This document shows, piece by piece, positions 21,590 through 36,273 of a DNA stretch of 64,000 nt; position 1 is the stretch's first letter; every line of letters begins with the position of its first letter. This stretch comes from Adiantum capillus-veneris. Taxonomy: Eukaryota; Streptophyta; Polypodiopsida; Polypodiales; Pteridaceae. The stretch lies in assembly GCA_014529385.2 (NCBI GenBank), contig CM043968.1, forward strand, positions 125,945,518 to 126,009,517. Reading direction: 5' to 3'. The translations under genes and the position numbers were made by a program. The notes under the pieces were generated by a model that was not told where the DNA came from, did no database searches, and saw only the letters and a program-made list of their open reading frames with translations.

Positions 21590-24000
21590 TCATTCTAATT
21601 TAAGTAGACTTATCAGATTTTGTAAGTCAAACTTAAGGTAGATCCAGTTGTGTTTTTCTAAGGAGTTGCAGATGCATGCAACAAGGTCTTTTTTTGTAAA
21701 CCCGTTCTTAATGAACTTGGTAATCAAAGTTTCGATCTCTTCATATGCTCTAAAACAGTCAGAAGAGGCATACATTATAAGAAAAAGCATTCCTAGACAA
21801 GTGTGTAGAGAATTTTTGTACGGTCTATTGCTTTTTTTCTTCGTAAATTCAGAGGACACAAGCTTAAGCTTTTCTCTTTTCCAAAAAAAAACGAGTATAA
21901 AAGTTTCCCAAAAATGGGGAAGTTAAAGTAAACTCAATATGTGTTCTAGAAATGATCCATTTATCCTACCATAGTACTCTCTCAGAGAATGTAGGTTCAA
22001 TACTTAAGCAAGGTGGATAAATATCTTTAAGAGTAATCTCAAATATGGGGTTGTTGATGCTACATAGGTCATCCATAAATCTGAATGAATGTGCAAAGTG
22101 TGTGAGTAACGAATTACTTGCTGGGTTATTTAATATTTTTAGGAGCCATTGATATTCGAAGTAACAAAGATAAAGATTACACATAATCGGAGAGCATGCA
22201 AAACCCATTGGGATCCCTAGAGTTTGTTTGTAGCAGGTATTACCTAATTGGACACAACTGTTATTCAGTAGCCAAAAGATATACTTATATAGATCTTCCT
22301 CTTTAAAGATAAAAGGTGCAGATTTATTTGATTTTTTTACCCATCCTTTATTCCCTTTTTGTGAGATGCATGTATACCCAAGTTCCTTTCTGTGGGCAAA
22401 GGAAATCTTTATAAGACATGATAAGGTATAAATAAGCCCAAACGGCCCATCTAAAGGGATACTTTCATAGCATTGAGTTATGTCTGCCATGAAGATAGAG
22501 TAAATGCTTTCTGGGAGGTTGATAAATACCTCAGCTGCGTTTTTAATGACCCAAAAAGGGCAATAATCTACATTTCTGAATCTCTTCATATCTCTGTGTT
22601 TGATGGCACAAATATTTTTTATTTCTAGTAGGACAAAATTTAAGCAGTCGGTGATATTATTCGTAACACAAGAGAACAAGATTTTTGAAGCATCAGAAAT
22701 CCATCTAAATTTATGCTTATGATTCTTATATGTTGGGAAGAGTACATGAATTTTCACAGATTCAGGACTATAACCGAGTCCTGATAATTCATTGTTTAAT
22801 GTTGTAGCTACGCAAAGAGTAATCAAGTTTTAAAAAATCATTACTATTAAGTCTTGAACTGGCAGCCTCAAATGCCAATTTTTTACTTATAAAGGATGCA
22901 GTGTTTGAGGCTTTATCTAGGCCAATAATGAGCCATTTCTTTTTAATATCATAGATAGAGGTCTTTATTTTTGGCCCGTAAGCCAGGTAGTATCAGTGCT
23001 TAGCCATACTTGTGGTAAAAGACTGATCTTTTTCAAGAAATTCTTTTGAGTGTTGATGTAAGTTGGGAGTGAACTTCCTCCTCCATTTGGAGTTTTAAGG
23101 CCAAGTCGGCCAGGCATTCAAGTAGTGCTGATAAGGCACTTTGAGGATTTAGTGGAAAAGGAGGAATATGATTCAAGCCATTACTCAAGAGACTCCTTAC
23201 TTGAGGATCCGAAATGATTTCTAAGTTAGATGTACAAACGTGTAAACCAAAATTAGTGAAGTTTTTACAGAATTTTTGAAATAGATGACAAGAGCAGATA
23301 GGTATCTCATTATTATGGAGAAACTCATTGCAATAAAAAAGATTCTTAATGGGTGGCGAGTATTTCCAACCAATCATCACATCCTTTAGTAATAAATTCG
23401 ACCCAAAAATATGTCCAAAACATTTTTCAAAGATAGCTTGGGGAGTAAAGAAACTTAAAATTTTGCTTGTAAACAAGCAATGTGAGAAAATCTTGTTACA
23501 CACTTCTTCCTGTGGAGATAGGTAACGTCTTCCACAAGCAATCCTTCGATCCTGCATATTACATATCCAAAAGGTTTCTGACTGGTAGGTTTCTTCCCCT
23601 ACCTCTCACATAACTTGTACCTCTCCCTCTTCCAAACATAGATTCATTCGAGGAGGGAGTTAAGAAAGAGGTGTAAGACGCCGCCAGAGAGACAAGAGTA
23701 TTAGGACGTTTGGAAACTTGAGATTCATCCTCTTCAATATGCGGTTTAATTTGGCCAACTATACTTTTGATACCTTTAAAGCCGCCATAAGTGGTTAGCA
23801 GAGTCCCACATCCATCAGATCCAAGCTCTTCAAGTGTGTCACACATAATTGATCTATACTGAATAAAGTCAATTTGAGCTAAGACCAGATCCTTCGCTTG
23901 TCCACCAAGCCAAGAGCAAAAGAGTGAAAGGTGAAATCTTCTGCTTTAACAGGAAAGATACTAGGAAAATTGTTGAGGGCATACCAAATAGCATGGTCAA
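21590..24000 (-). pseudogene. Penelope/TERT-like reverse transcriptase gene, frameshifted
   Basis: A minus-strand coding region of about 800 codons in several frames. 24000-23559 has an N-terminal part with an RG-rich patch ('FGRGRGTSYVRGRGRN'). 23557-23033 has a Cys-containing segment and 'DPQVRSLLSNGLNHIPPFPL', a pattern upstream of RT in this group. 23005-22826 has 'KKWLIIGLDKASNTASFISK'. 22826-21966 is the RT core, with first Asp in 'MADITQCY' (about 22484) and catalytic 'FMDD' (about 22077). 21930-21590 is a C-terminal domain with 'KSNRPYKNSLHTCLGMLFLI' and 'SSDCFRAYEEI'. Stops or frameshifts occur near 23880, 23558, 23033, 23000 and 21965. Polymerase motifs are intact, but no endonuclease domain is visible. 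The RT call is firm; the subgroup is tentative. Confidence 0.75.
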
Positions 24001-24010
24001 ACCAAATTAT

Positions 24011-27398
<3,388 letters not shown>

Positions 27399-27555
27399 AA
27401 GAGGTGGAAGCAGAGGGGAAGTAATTGTAAGATCACAAACAATCCAAAAAGGCCCCAAAGATCTATCCGAGGAGTCTTGGACTCAAGACATGTTACTCAA
27501 GAGGAAAATGTGATAACCTACCTACCACATTTTGATTTAAGGAAGGATCGTCCAA

Positions 27556-27558
<3 letters not shown>

Positions 27559-27646
<88 letters not shown>
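27559..27646 (+). repeat. (GA)n tract followed by a 46-base G run
   Basis: About 42 bp of GA repeat, then an uninterrupted run of about 46 G. Such a run is capable of forming G-quadruplexes and is also a place where sequencing and assembly are unreliable. Confidence 0.9.
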
Positions 27647-27683
27647 CGCTCTGCACCTGTAAGGAACAGTCCCAGCAAGAGAC

Positions 27684-27708
27684 CTGAAAGATCTATTTGA
27701 TCTTTCAG
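27684..27708. other. Perfect 10-bp inverted repeat with a 5-nt loop
   Basis: CTGAAAGATC, loop TATTT, GATCTTTCAG. No gene context is visible; it follows the GA/G tract directly. Confidence 0.7.
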
Positions 27709-28031
27709 ACGTGTTTGAGAGATATGGTGGGCACATACAGCAGAGTCGGCAAGAAAACGATGAGGCAAGAACGTCAATCGTCCTATCAATCTATTGCGCA
27801 CATGCCCAACAATCGCGGGTTTGTTGTTCTCAACTTGTTGTTGTGGAGCATGCCTACATCTTCCTACATCCCCACCGGTGCAGAATGGCTACAAATGGCA
27901 CTGAACAAGGACTATAATTTTGATTGGAGTGGTAGAAGTGACGATTGAAAACTGCAAAGATGTCGTGGGCTTGAGGTGGGTCTCTTGCACTTTTCCACCA
28001 AGTTTAGACTTGTGGAGGGTGCATGTGCTCA

Positions 28032-28035
<4 letters not shown>

Positions 28036-28062
<27 letters not shown>
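28036..28062 (+). repeat. (GA)n microsatellite
   Basis: Short GA repeat in otherwise unrecognised sequence (27709-28277). Confidence 0.9.
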
Positions 28063-28066
<4 letters not shown>

Positions 28067-28277
28067 TTAAGGTGGTAGGAACAATATTCCAACAATTTAT
28101 TCGTTGAGTCTCTACTCAATTGGACCTTTTTTATTGACTCCACAGCACCAAGATGAGTTTAAAATACCATGTCTCAATTAGGTCTCTCCAACCTTGGAAA
28201 AATAAAAACCTTTCAAAACATCTTTTTTTGCAAAACTCACAATTGTGAGTGATTGTGAGTAAATGGAAAAAGTACAT

Positions 28278-28754
28278 CGTTCAAAACATCTTCGATGCAT
28301 AAGTAAGGAGGTGAGTTCACAAAATGAAAAGATCCATGAAGGTGGAAGGTCAAAAGACTTTTTGTGTTCATCCGTACATTTGTGTTTTTCTTCTCTTTTA
28401 TTTTTTCTTTCCTATTTTCTTCTCTTTAAAGTCTCCTTGCTTTATGTAGGTAGTTAATATTTTTTTTTTAAAGCCATTAGGAATACCTTATAAGTAGTTG
28501 CCCCTCTTGTAGCTACCCCTTGTAATCTTTTTGGCTTTCTAAAAGAAGCCTTAGTGTTGAGTTTAGTTAGGCATCCTTCCAATGTTTTTAGTGCCAAAGA
28601 TGGAGACTCATCTTAAATGTTGATGGAGTTTGTCAAATGGGTCCCTTTCATTTTTAGGATGGGACTACATTGCTTTTATTTTATGTACCTTTTTATTTTT
28701 AAAGTTTTTAAAGAGTAAAGAGCTTTTTTCACAAGAACAAGCGATTGTGAATCA

Positions 28755-28814
<60 letters not shown>

Positions 28815-29414
28815 TTTATTTCCCTCATATCTTGATTTCTTTTTTGGAAAGCCATCGTGAAATCTCACCTTTTTCTTTTCTAATCAAATTCCTCGCGTTT
28901 ATGGTCAAAAAAAAAAAAAAACTTATAAGTATGATACATATCCGTGAAGCCCAAAGTATGCTGATTGAGTATGTCCCCACTCGTTAGCAAAGAGTTTTTT
29001 TGTCAAATCGTTCAAAACATCTTAAATGCATAAGTAAAGGGGGTGAGTTCACGAAATGAAAAGATCCACGGAAGGTCAAAAGACTCTTTGTGTTCATATA
29101 AAAAGGTGGTCTACTTCACATCCGTACATTTGTGTTTTTCTTCTTCTTTATTTTTTCTTTCCTGTTTTCTTCTCTTTAAAGTCTCCTTGCTTTATGTAGG
29201 TCGTTAATATTTTTGTTTTGAAACCATTAGGAATACCTTATAAGTAGTTGTCCCTCTTGTAGCTGCCCCTTGTAATCTTTTTCTTTTCTAATCAAATTCC
29301 TCGCGCTTATGGTTTTAAAAAATAAAAAAAACTTATATGTATGATACATATCCGTGAAGCCCAAAGTATGCTGATTGAGTATGTCCCCACTCGTTAGCAA
29401 AGAGTTTTTTTGTC
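28278..29414 (+). repeat. Tandem duplication with one interrupted copy
   Basis: Copy 2 (about 29008-29414) matches 28278-28535 joined to about 28869-29004. Shared landmarks are 'TCGTTCAAAACATCTT', 'AGTCTCCTTGCTTTATGTAGG' and 'CCCACTCGTTAGCAAAGAG'. Copy 1 contains about 333 extra bases (28536-28868), bounded by CTTTTT-like sequence on both sides. Either an insertion into copy 1 or a microhomology deletion from copy 2 would explain this. No coding sequence is seen. Confidence 0.8.
28757..28810 (+). repeat. (CT)n-(AT)n compound microsatellite
   Basis: CT repeat running directly into an AT repeat, inside the extra segment of duplication copy 1. Confidence 0.9.
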
Positions 29415-29539
29415 TTGGTATGATGACTCACTACTAAAAAGGGCAGATGAAATGAAGAAGAGATATCTTAAAAGTATATAGCACTAGGCCAAACACGGTG
29501 GGGTGTTTTCAAAGGAGAAGAATGTGATAGGTATAGTAA

Positions 29540-29980
29540 GGCTGGGTTCACATAGGGCGGTGGAAGATATTGGAAAAGCTTGCAAACAAACAAAAAAGTT
29601 TCAGGTGGACCTTGCTATTCACATAGGGCGGCAGAAAAGTAAAATAGAGAATGCCACATCATGGAAGAGAAAAAGGAAATTTGTCCGGACCCGCCCTCCC
29701 CGTGGAACTTCTTCCTTTCATCCTCCACCTTGGCAAAAAAGTGCCATGTTCGCACCAATCACATTAATGCAACCCTTCGACCCCTTTGTCCACACTTACC
29801 TCGTACTCTTTCTTCCGCTGTCTCTCGGTGTTCACAACATGCAGTGGAAGAAAATTGTCTCACATTTTCTCCGCCATCAATGTGGCCACATGGGAGGCAG
29901 AAGAGAACATTTTGGAGCTTTTCCACCTGGAAGAGCTCATAAAGTGCCACGTTTTCCACCGATTCGATGTGAACCCATCC
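29540..29980. mobile_element. Tourist-like MITE (PIF/Harbinger type), 441 bp
   Basis: Terminal inverted repeats are GGCTGGGTTCACAT...CGGTGGAA on the left (29540-29565) and, read inward from the right, GGATGGGTTCACAT...CGGTGGAA (29980-29954). Both ends are flanked by TAA (29537-29539 and 29981-29983), the 3-bp target duplication typical of PIF/Harbinger elements. A subterminal copy of 'TTCACATAGGGCGG' recurs near 29616-29630. There is no transposase, so it is non-autonomous. The open frames across this region are incidental. Confidence 0.82.
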
Positions 29981-29983
29981 TAA

Positions 29984-31077
29984 TACTTTTAGGCAATGGT
30001 CACACCAAACAAAGTAAGCAATTCTTTTATTGCATAACTATGCATCGTGCATGGTCGCACGTGCATCAATCGTTTGTCATATATAACTATGCAAGTCATT
30101 TTGTAACTACATTGATTTTGGCATAGTGGCAGTAGTTATATCTTAGTGATAACCAATATATGCATGACCACAACCTAAGAGATGCATGTGTGATTATGCA
30201 CATCATTATGCAATAAGTAATTTGGCATACATAACTATGCAAAACTATTTGTCTTGGCACAATTGCACCAAGTAAGATAGTGACTGCGACAAAGCTACAC
30301 TTGTGCGCGTAGTGTTCGGGAAGTGTGTGCCTCAACTTATCCCTTGAGCCGGTTGGAAATTGAAAATGGCCGCTTGAGACAATAGGGAAAAGGAAAATAA
30401 GCTAAAGGAGGAAATAATTTAAAATTGCCAAAAAAAAATTATAGGTTATTTTGCATTATCTATTGTTTAGGATTTCCTTACAAGGATTAATGTATGTCTG
30501 AAAAAATGAAATTTCCCCAACACTGTGTGCGAGCTTGATTGATTGCCAAAGTGCTCTATATACTCCTATGTAGAGCAAGGGTGCTATCGTGACTATGGCA
30601 ACCTTTCCACTTAAACAAGGGAAGTAAATCGGAACTTCATTTCTGAACTGAAGTTCAACTTTTTGAGGGACATTTCTTTCGATATGACCCTTGGGCCTTC
30701 TTACAAATGCCTCCAGCATTAGGCTCCATATCTAGCAATTGTCTTTTTTGGAGGGGTAAAGAGCCTCCCGCCACCAGCAAATTTCTTCATCAGGAGAGTC
30801 GAAAGCCTTTTCATGCTATGTCTTCCATTCCATGTCCCCTTGTTAGTCATGCCACCCGGAGGTGAGTTGCCGCACGCAATCATGCACTTAGGACCAAGGC
30901 CAAGAGAGACACACTCACAATTATGTCAATCTTTCTTTCAAAACCAAAGAAAAGTTGAGTGGGAAACAGTGAAAATTTGTTGGTCAGAAGATGAGCAGCA
31001 AAGAAGAGTGGTGGAGCCACAAACCACAAAGCTATGTGTACTGTCAACATGTGTTCCAAAACTTTCCACCCCTGATG
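29984..31077. other. No recognised feature
   Basis: Moderately AT-rich sequence with 'ATGCAT'-rich stretches near 30030-30250. Open frames are short and lack conserved motifs. Confidence 0.5.
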
Positions 31078-31196
31078 AGTTTTTCTTTCCTTGAGGTAAA
31101 TTCGACTCTTCAGAATCACCGATGGGTATTGAACTTGGGTCTCTAGGCACCCACACATTCCCACCTTAAACTGCTAGGTTAAGTAAGACCTTCCTT
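31078..31196 (-). mobile_element. tRNA-derived SINE candidate
   Basis: The minus strand has an A-box-like 'CCTAGCAGTTTAAGG' (31178-31164), 'CCTAGAGACCC', and a B-box-like 'AAGTTCAATACCC' (31136-31124). Spacing fits a tRNA-type RNA polymerase III promoter. A short body then ends in an A-rich tail 'AAGGAAAGAAAAA' (about 31090-31078). The head resembles plant SINEs. A clear target duplication is not visible. Confidence 0.5.
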
Positions 31197-32843
31197 ACTC
31201 TGTAAAATCATACAACTTTCTCTTAGCCCCCATTCGATCACTATCACCCGCGGCATTGAACTCGGTGACATCTTTCTAGATTACTGAATGCACTAACATC
31301 ACTCACGCCTGCACAACAAATGTGAACTAGCACCCCTTATCTGTGGGATCTTGTACTTGTTAAGTTTCTATTTCAATTTATTTCCACTTTCCTCCAAAAT
31401 AAAAAGAAAAATGTGAGCTAGAAAACAAAGCAAAAAGCAGCCAATACACATTCAAAACAGGGATTTCCCCTCATATTGAACTTGCATGAGGTCATGTATT
31501 AACCTTGTACCCTATGTATGTAACAGGGAAGATAACCAATTAGAAGCAATCTCAACGTGCGCTAAGACACGTACGACTTACACAGTGATAGATAAAGACC
31601 CACAACCATAAGGAGATGTATAGCAGCAGCATAAATTCTTTAAAAACACAACCAACAGCTCTTGCTCAAATTGGAAGACTTTGAAAGATAGCACCTATGG
31701 GCTACATAGGGTGTTTAATGCTTGTTCTTAAAGAACGACTTGCAATGTAGAATGAGTAAATGACTTGAAAAACTTCAGTCTTTGCACAGGCTACACTTGC
31801 CTCAATTACTTTACAAAATATTTGCCTTGCTGAACCACAGGGTTGAATTGAAGATGTTAGCAGCGATGCAGCACAATAGGTTTCTGGCTAGCACACAACT
31901 CGCATGGCCCAAAGGCGTGTTGATAATTTCCCTTCCTATCGTTTTCCACATACCAAAGTTCCTACAGCAGATCTGTCATCACACAGACAAATGATTCTGT
32001 CACACTAGGAAATGGGACAGACAATCGCCAAGTTAAAACACTAAAAGTAAATTCCTTTTACTCAATCAGGGATCAGACAAGCCACATCGACATAGAAACA
32101 GCACATGTCATAAGTTGGAGGACCATAACCTCTGCACATTGAACTGATAGAAACCCAAAAACATGTTTCTGAGGCAATATTTATATGCAAACGTGTTGTT
32201 GCATGTGTAAGGGAAGCTACAGCTTACTTATCCAAGAATGAACAGAAAGTAAGCCATATGGAAGAAACAGCTGAAATCCGGGATTTCAAGGGATTACATA
32301 CACACATCAAATACAAAGCCCGATCCACCACAGCTCCACTATGTTCCTTGTTTCGGATCACTCGTATACACAAGCAACTACATTTAACAAACTCATATCT
32401 AACAACCAACATAAGTCAATACTGTCAATGTGGCGAAACCTGTGATGCTGGTAGCAGCTGATACAAGAATCAATGGCCCAAGCAACCATGAATCGTCAAC
32501 AATGATCCGCATGTGATTCATGTGCGATCTCCCCATGAACCATACAAGGGACAGATGTGTAACTGCCCATCATTGCACCTTCATCGTGCCAAGGTCTACC
32601 AAGAGAGGTTGCGCCGTTGTTGAGCATCCACTGACCCCATGTAATAAACCCAAGCAGAACACAAGATCAATCAGTACACCGCTACCTTAGAACAAAAGCT
32701 TCTGTCCAGGTCACAACTATTGCAGAGCTGCATAATGGCGAAACTGCAATGCTCTTTGATAATTTCTTTCCTCGACGTTGATCAGTTTTCTATCACTATA
32801 CTTCAGCCACTGTATACGGCCAACGTTATGCACAACAATCAAT
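31197..32843. other. No recognised feature; downstream flank of the MIZ1-like gene
   Basis: AT-rich sequence without conserved open frames. The segment next to 32843 should include the 3' UTR of the minus-strand gene, but I cannot fix its polyadenylation site. Confidence 0.45.
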
Positions 32844-33632
32844 TCAAATTCTGAGTAAGAAAATACTTAATTCAGGACCTCCCGTACCATCTGGGTTCAT
32901 CATGTAGAAAGCCTCAGAATCTTTAGAACCCACAACCCTTTCAAATTTGGCTCTCATATACATCAGTTCACCATCAGGTCCTTCCTCATCGGTCTTAGGA
33001 AGCACACCGGCCCCCATGGAAATGGCTTGCACAAGAGTCAAAACCTGCAAATCTGTCTCTGAACAAGACCTTTTGATGGCATATCCAGTCTTTCTCCCAT
33101 TGCAATACATCGTCCATACAGGCTCCAAGAAGAGCTTGCCTCGGTTCTGTGTCCTCTCACATTCAAGAGCGATCCTGACAAGACCTGAGGCCATCTCTTT
33201 CACGAGGCTATTTGTAGGGGTAGCAAGCTCCAGTAATAGGACAGGCTCAGCTCTTGGGTCTTCTTGCACAGCAAAGTATACATGGCCTTTTCGATACCCA
33301 AAAATTGTACCTGTAACTCTATTGCCAAGAGAGGGATGATCTGAGCGGCCTGCTGGTAGCGCAAGCCATGTCTTACATGCAATTGGCGGCATGGGGATGA
33401 AGTCTAGGAAAGACCTGAACATGGTGAAGACGCGACTTGCCTTGCGGCCATGACCTCTCTGTGCAGGTATAAGAGAGAGCGTGCTCACCAGAGAGGCCTC
33501 TGCACTCTCCAACTCACTTGCTTTCATCGCAAGAAGCTCTCTGCTGCTGCTTGATACACGATCAACTGAAGTATGTGGGGCCACCCGCAACCTGCGGCTA
33601 TGGCTATGGCGACCCTTTTCGTTTAGCAGCAT
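32844..33632 (-). CDS. MIZU-KUSSEI1-like protein (DUF617)
   Basis: A single-exon host gene of 262 codons. The ATG at 33632 is the first Met after an in-frame stop near 33760, although the frame is open further upstream. The N-terminal ~75 residues are basic and Ser-rich. The DUF617 domain fills the rest, with 'GTIFGYRKGHVYFAVQ', 'LLLELATPTNSLVKEMASG', 'VWTMYCNGRKTGYAIKR', 'GELMYMRAKFERVVGS', 'DSEAFYMMNPDG', and the typical end 'GPELSIFLLR'. MIZ1 of Arabidopsis is needed for root hydrotropism and is linked to membrane-associated calcium signalling; related members are less well known. Usual length is about 240-300 residues and the genes are normally intronless, as here. No transmembrane segment or catalytic motif is visible. 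It is the only host gene I can support in this window. Which family member it is cannot be decided. Confidence 0.92.
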   Translation of the reverse strand: MLLNEKGRHSHSRRLRVAPHTSVDRVSSSSRELLAMKASELESAEASLVSTLSLIPAQRGHGRKASRVFTMFRSFLDFIPMPPIACKTWLALPAGRSDHPSLGNRVTGTIFGYRKGHVYFAVQEDPRAEPVLLLELATPTNSLVKEMASGLVRIALECERTQNRGKLFLEPVWTMYCNGRKTGYAIKRSCSETDLQVLTLVQAISMGAGVLPKTDEEGPDGELMYMRAKFERVVGSKDSEAFYMMNPDGTGGPELSIFLLRI

Positions 33633-34080
33633 TTTTAGGGAGATGAAAGCCCAGAACCGTGATATGGCACAGCTTTGAGGACGCCTTTTGGAAGCTCTCA
33701 ACTGCGTTGTTCGGACCTTGCAGGGGTCCGGCTGTGGTGCAGGGGCTCGCCCTCAATTGGACCAAATGTAAGGACAGTCAACTATCAGGAAGCCATTATG
33801 CTGCTTAAGAAGCCTCAAATGGTGCTTCTCTGTTGCTCTCACAGCCCTAACTGTCAGGTTCGGGCTAATCTGCAGCTACAACGAAGGGAGACTCTGAACT
33901 TAGTAGGTGCGCTCTTCTCACCGGAAACACTGAACAGACAGCTCAGCTTCAATTTGGAGAAGCGGAATTTACAGAAACCCTAGACAAGAAATGCGCGGCA
34001 AGCAAAGGCTCAACAGCATCAGAAAGGAGAAGACACGGACGGGCCAGAATGGGCAGGGAAGTGAAAACCCTATTATAGCA
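33633..34080 (-). promoter_or_regulatory. Putative 5' UTR and promoter of the MIZ1-like gene
   Basis: On the minus strand a TATA-like 'CTATAATAGG' lies near 34072. A telo-box (AAACCCTA on the plus strand, 33975-33982) lies about 340 bp before the ATG; such boxes are common near transcription starts of plant genes. The start site and any intron cannot be fixed from sequence alone. Confidence 0.35.
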
Positions 34081-34455
34081 AGATGCACGGTCTCTACCAA
34101 CGCGGAGGACCACAAGAGCTGCGCGATGGCGATCTCTGCGACCTCCAAGGAAAAAGGGACCCAAAGTGAAGGAAACAAGAATGCAGTGTCCAGCCTTCAG
34201 AACAAGAACATGGATGACAGAAAGACAAAAAAAAGGAAGATAAGCCAAGTGCTGGGGATGTGCGAACCCGAGAGCAATGCTCTTAAAGAGGAGAGGGACA
34301 GTGTAACTAATTCTCCTTTATCAGCTTGGTCCGGATAGCTACTTGCAAGTTGTAAGTTACAACTTACTTGTACACTATGATGGAGAAGAAGAGAACTTCA
34401 ACCTCTTGGAAACAAACCCAACTTCTAAGAGACCTCATAGAACGTTCACTAGAGA

Positions 34456-34475
34456 GGGAGGGAGGGAGGGAGGGA
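34456..34475 (+). repeat. (GGGA)n tract
   Basis: Five GGG runs separated by single A bases, a minimal G-quadruplex pattern. The flanking sequence up to 34757 has no recognised feature. Confidence 0.8.
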
Positions 34476-34757
34476 GAGAACATAAGTTTTTTTCATTGTA
34501 GCAACAATCCCTTGAATATCTATTGCCTATCCAATCCTGCACTAGATGTGCTATCACCACCGAACTACTTATCCAGGCTTGGTGGCTTTTCCAAAATTCG
34601 AGTTTGAGCTCTATTTCTCAAGCTCAATAGTACAACTACATCATGTGTAACGTGGTGGTGGTGTTGGACCTTGGATAGCATAACTGCAACAAACACATCT
34701 TCGTTTGGTGGCAGTAGAGAATATGCGGGTCTCAAGTTCCAACTTGGCCTATTATGA

Positions 34758-35010
34758 AGCCATCATAGCAAAGAGTTAGGGGGTTGAAAGACCAAACCTA
34801 GATGTGTCTCGTCATCCACCACAATCACAAGCATAGAAGGCTCAATGCTTGCTTCACAAAGGGTTGAGCCCCACATGCCTATCATAGCAAAGCCACCATA
34901 GCAAAGATTTAGGGGGTTGAAAGACCAAACTATCTCATCACCCACCACAATCACAAGCATAGAAGGCTCCATGCTTGCCTCACAAAGGGTTGAGCCCGAC
35001 ACGCCTATCC
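34758..35010 (+). repeat. 133-bp tandem duplication
   Basis: Two imperfect units start at 34758 and 34891, with shared 'TTAGGGGGTTGAAAGACCAA', 'CACAATCACAAGCATAGAAG' and 'CACAAAGGGTTGAGCCC'. Function unknown. Confidence 0.88.
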
Positions 35011-35279
35011 CCTTAGCTCACAATATTGGTCAAAATGAAGTATCCACTACTATTGTTCTCCTTCAAGCTCTTCTCATCAAGAAGCATGAGGTTGTTTATG
35101 AGGCTCGAGCAGTTGTTGGGTGCTTCTTTTGCCCTTGTCTCCCTCTTGAGGCGTTGCAAGTTTGGCAGCAGTAGGCCTGCTTGGTCTCAAAAGGACCAAG
35201 CTGTGTGGCATACAAGTCCTTTTCAATTCTTGCATTTCTTTAACTCTCTAGAAATAGTCGTCATGGAATCATTTTATAG

Positions 35280-36237
35280 GTCATAAAAACTAATATCTAA
35301 CCAACCCAAATGATTTTCTCATATTAAACTGACCATTTAATGTGGGAGAATAAACGGAAACAAGGGTTATATCTAACCAACCCAAATGATTTTCTCATAT
35401 TAAACTGATCATTTAATGTGGGAGAATACGGAAATAAGGGTTAGAATATAGATGTCCGCTTATAGATCTATCTCAACACGGGGCCAATGGTAAAGGGGCC
35501 CAAATGAGAGATGGTATGTCAAAGAGCAAGGCTAACCAATGGAGCATAAAGACCTTAGTGTTAGTTTCATTGAAGACCTCCAATAGTTAGTGTTAAAAGT
35601 CCTTTGACCTTAGTTAAGCTAGGGTTGTTCTTGAGGTAGGAACCCGACCCAAGCTTAAGGTGCTTGAGGTGCTTGTCATGCTTGATGAGACTGAGATCCT
35701 TGAGGTGCTTGTCATACTTGAGATGCTAGGGTCGTACTTGAGGTGGGGCTTAAGGGCCAAGCTTGTGGTGGGAACCGGGCATAAGCTTCAAGGGCTTAAT
35801 GTGTCAAAAAGTCAATCATCAATCCCTACAAGGAGGGGGCAAGACTTACAAGAGGGGGGGATGAGAGAGAACACACACACACACACTCACACAAGTCAAG
35901 CTTGGTACAAAGAAAGCAAAAGGAACACTTGTCAAGTTCCTCCTCATGTTGCGCCTAAAGCCTATTGGTTGGCCACCCAAGGGGTCCAATGATCATTTAG
36001 AAGATTTAGTTAATTGTTTTTGTATTTATGAAGTCCTCTCTCTCAAAGGGGAAAGGGGGACACTTGTCCCAAGACTACCCTTGTTGCTTGTAATGCCTCC
36101 TGCTTGTGATTGGCTAGGCCTAGAGGGCCCAATGAGCTTTAAGCATGAGCTACAAGGGGGATCGACCAAGGAAGCTAGGCGCATGCTTGGGGGGTATACT
36201 CTCCCGCACACACACACACACACACGCGCGCGCGCGT

Positions 36238-36273
<36 letters not shown>

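Noticed and set aside
29503-30126. 207-codon plus-strand open frame
   Set aside because: It spans the MITE and both its ends, shows no family motif, and other frames are equally open there.
30813-31164. Short open frames on both strands near 31 kb
   Set aside because: They overlap the SINE candidate and show no conserved motif.
33991-34338. 115-codon plus-strand ORF upstream of the MIZ1-like gene, with an NLS-like KTKKRK
   Set aside because: It overlaps the presumed promoter and 5' UTR of the gene, has no recognisable domain, and lacks supporting context.
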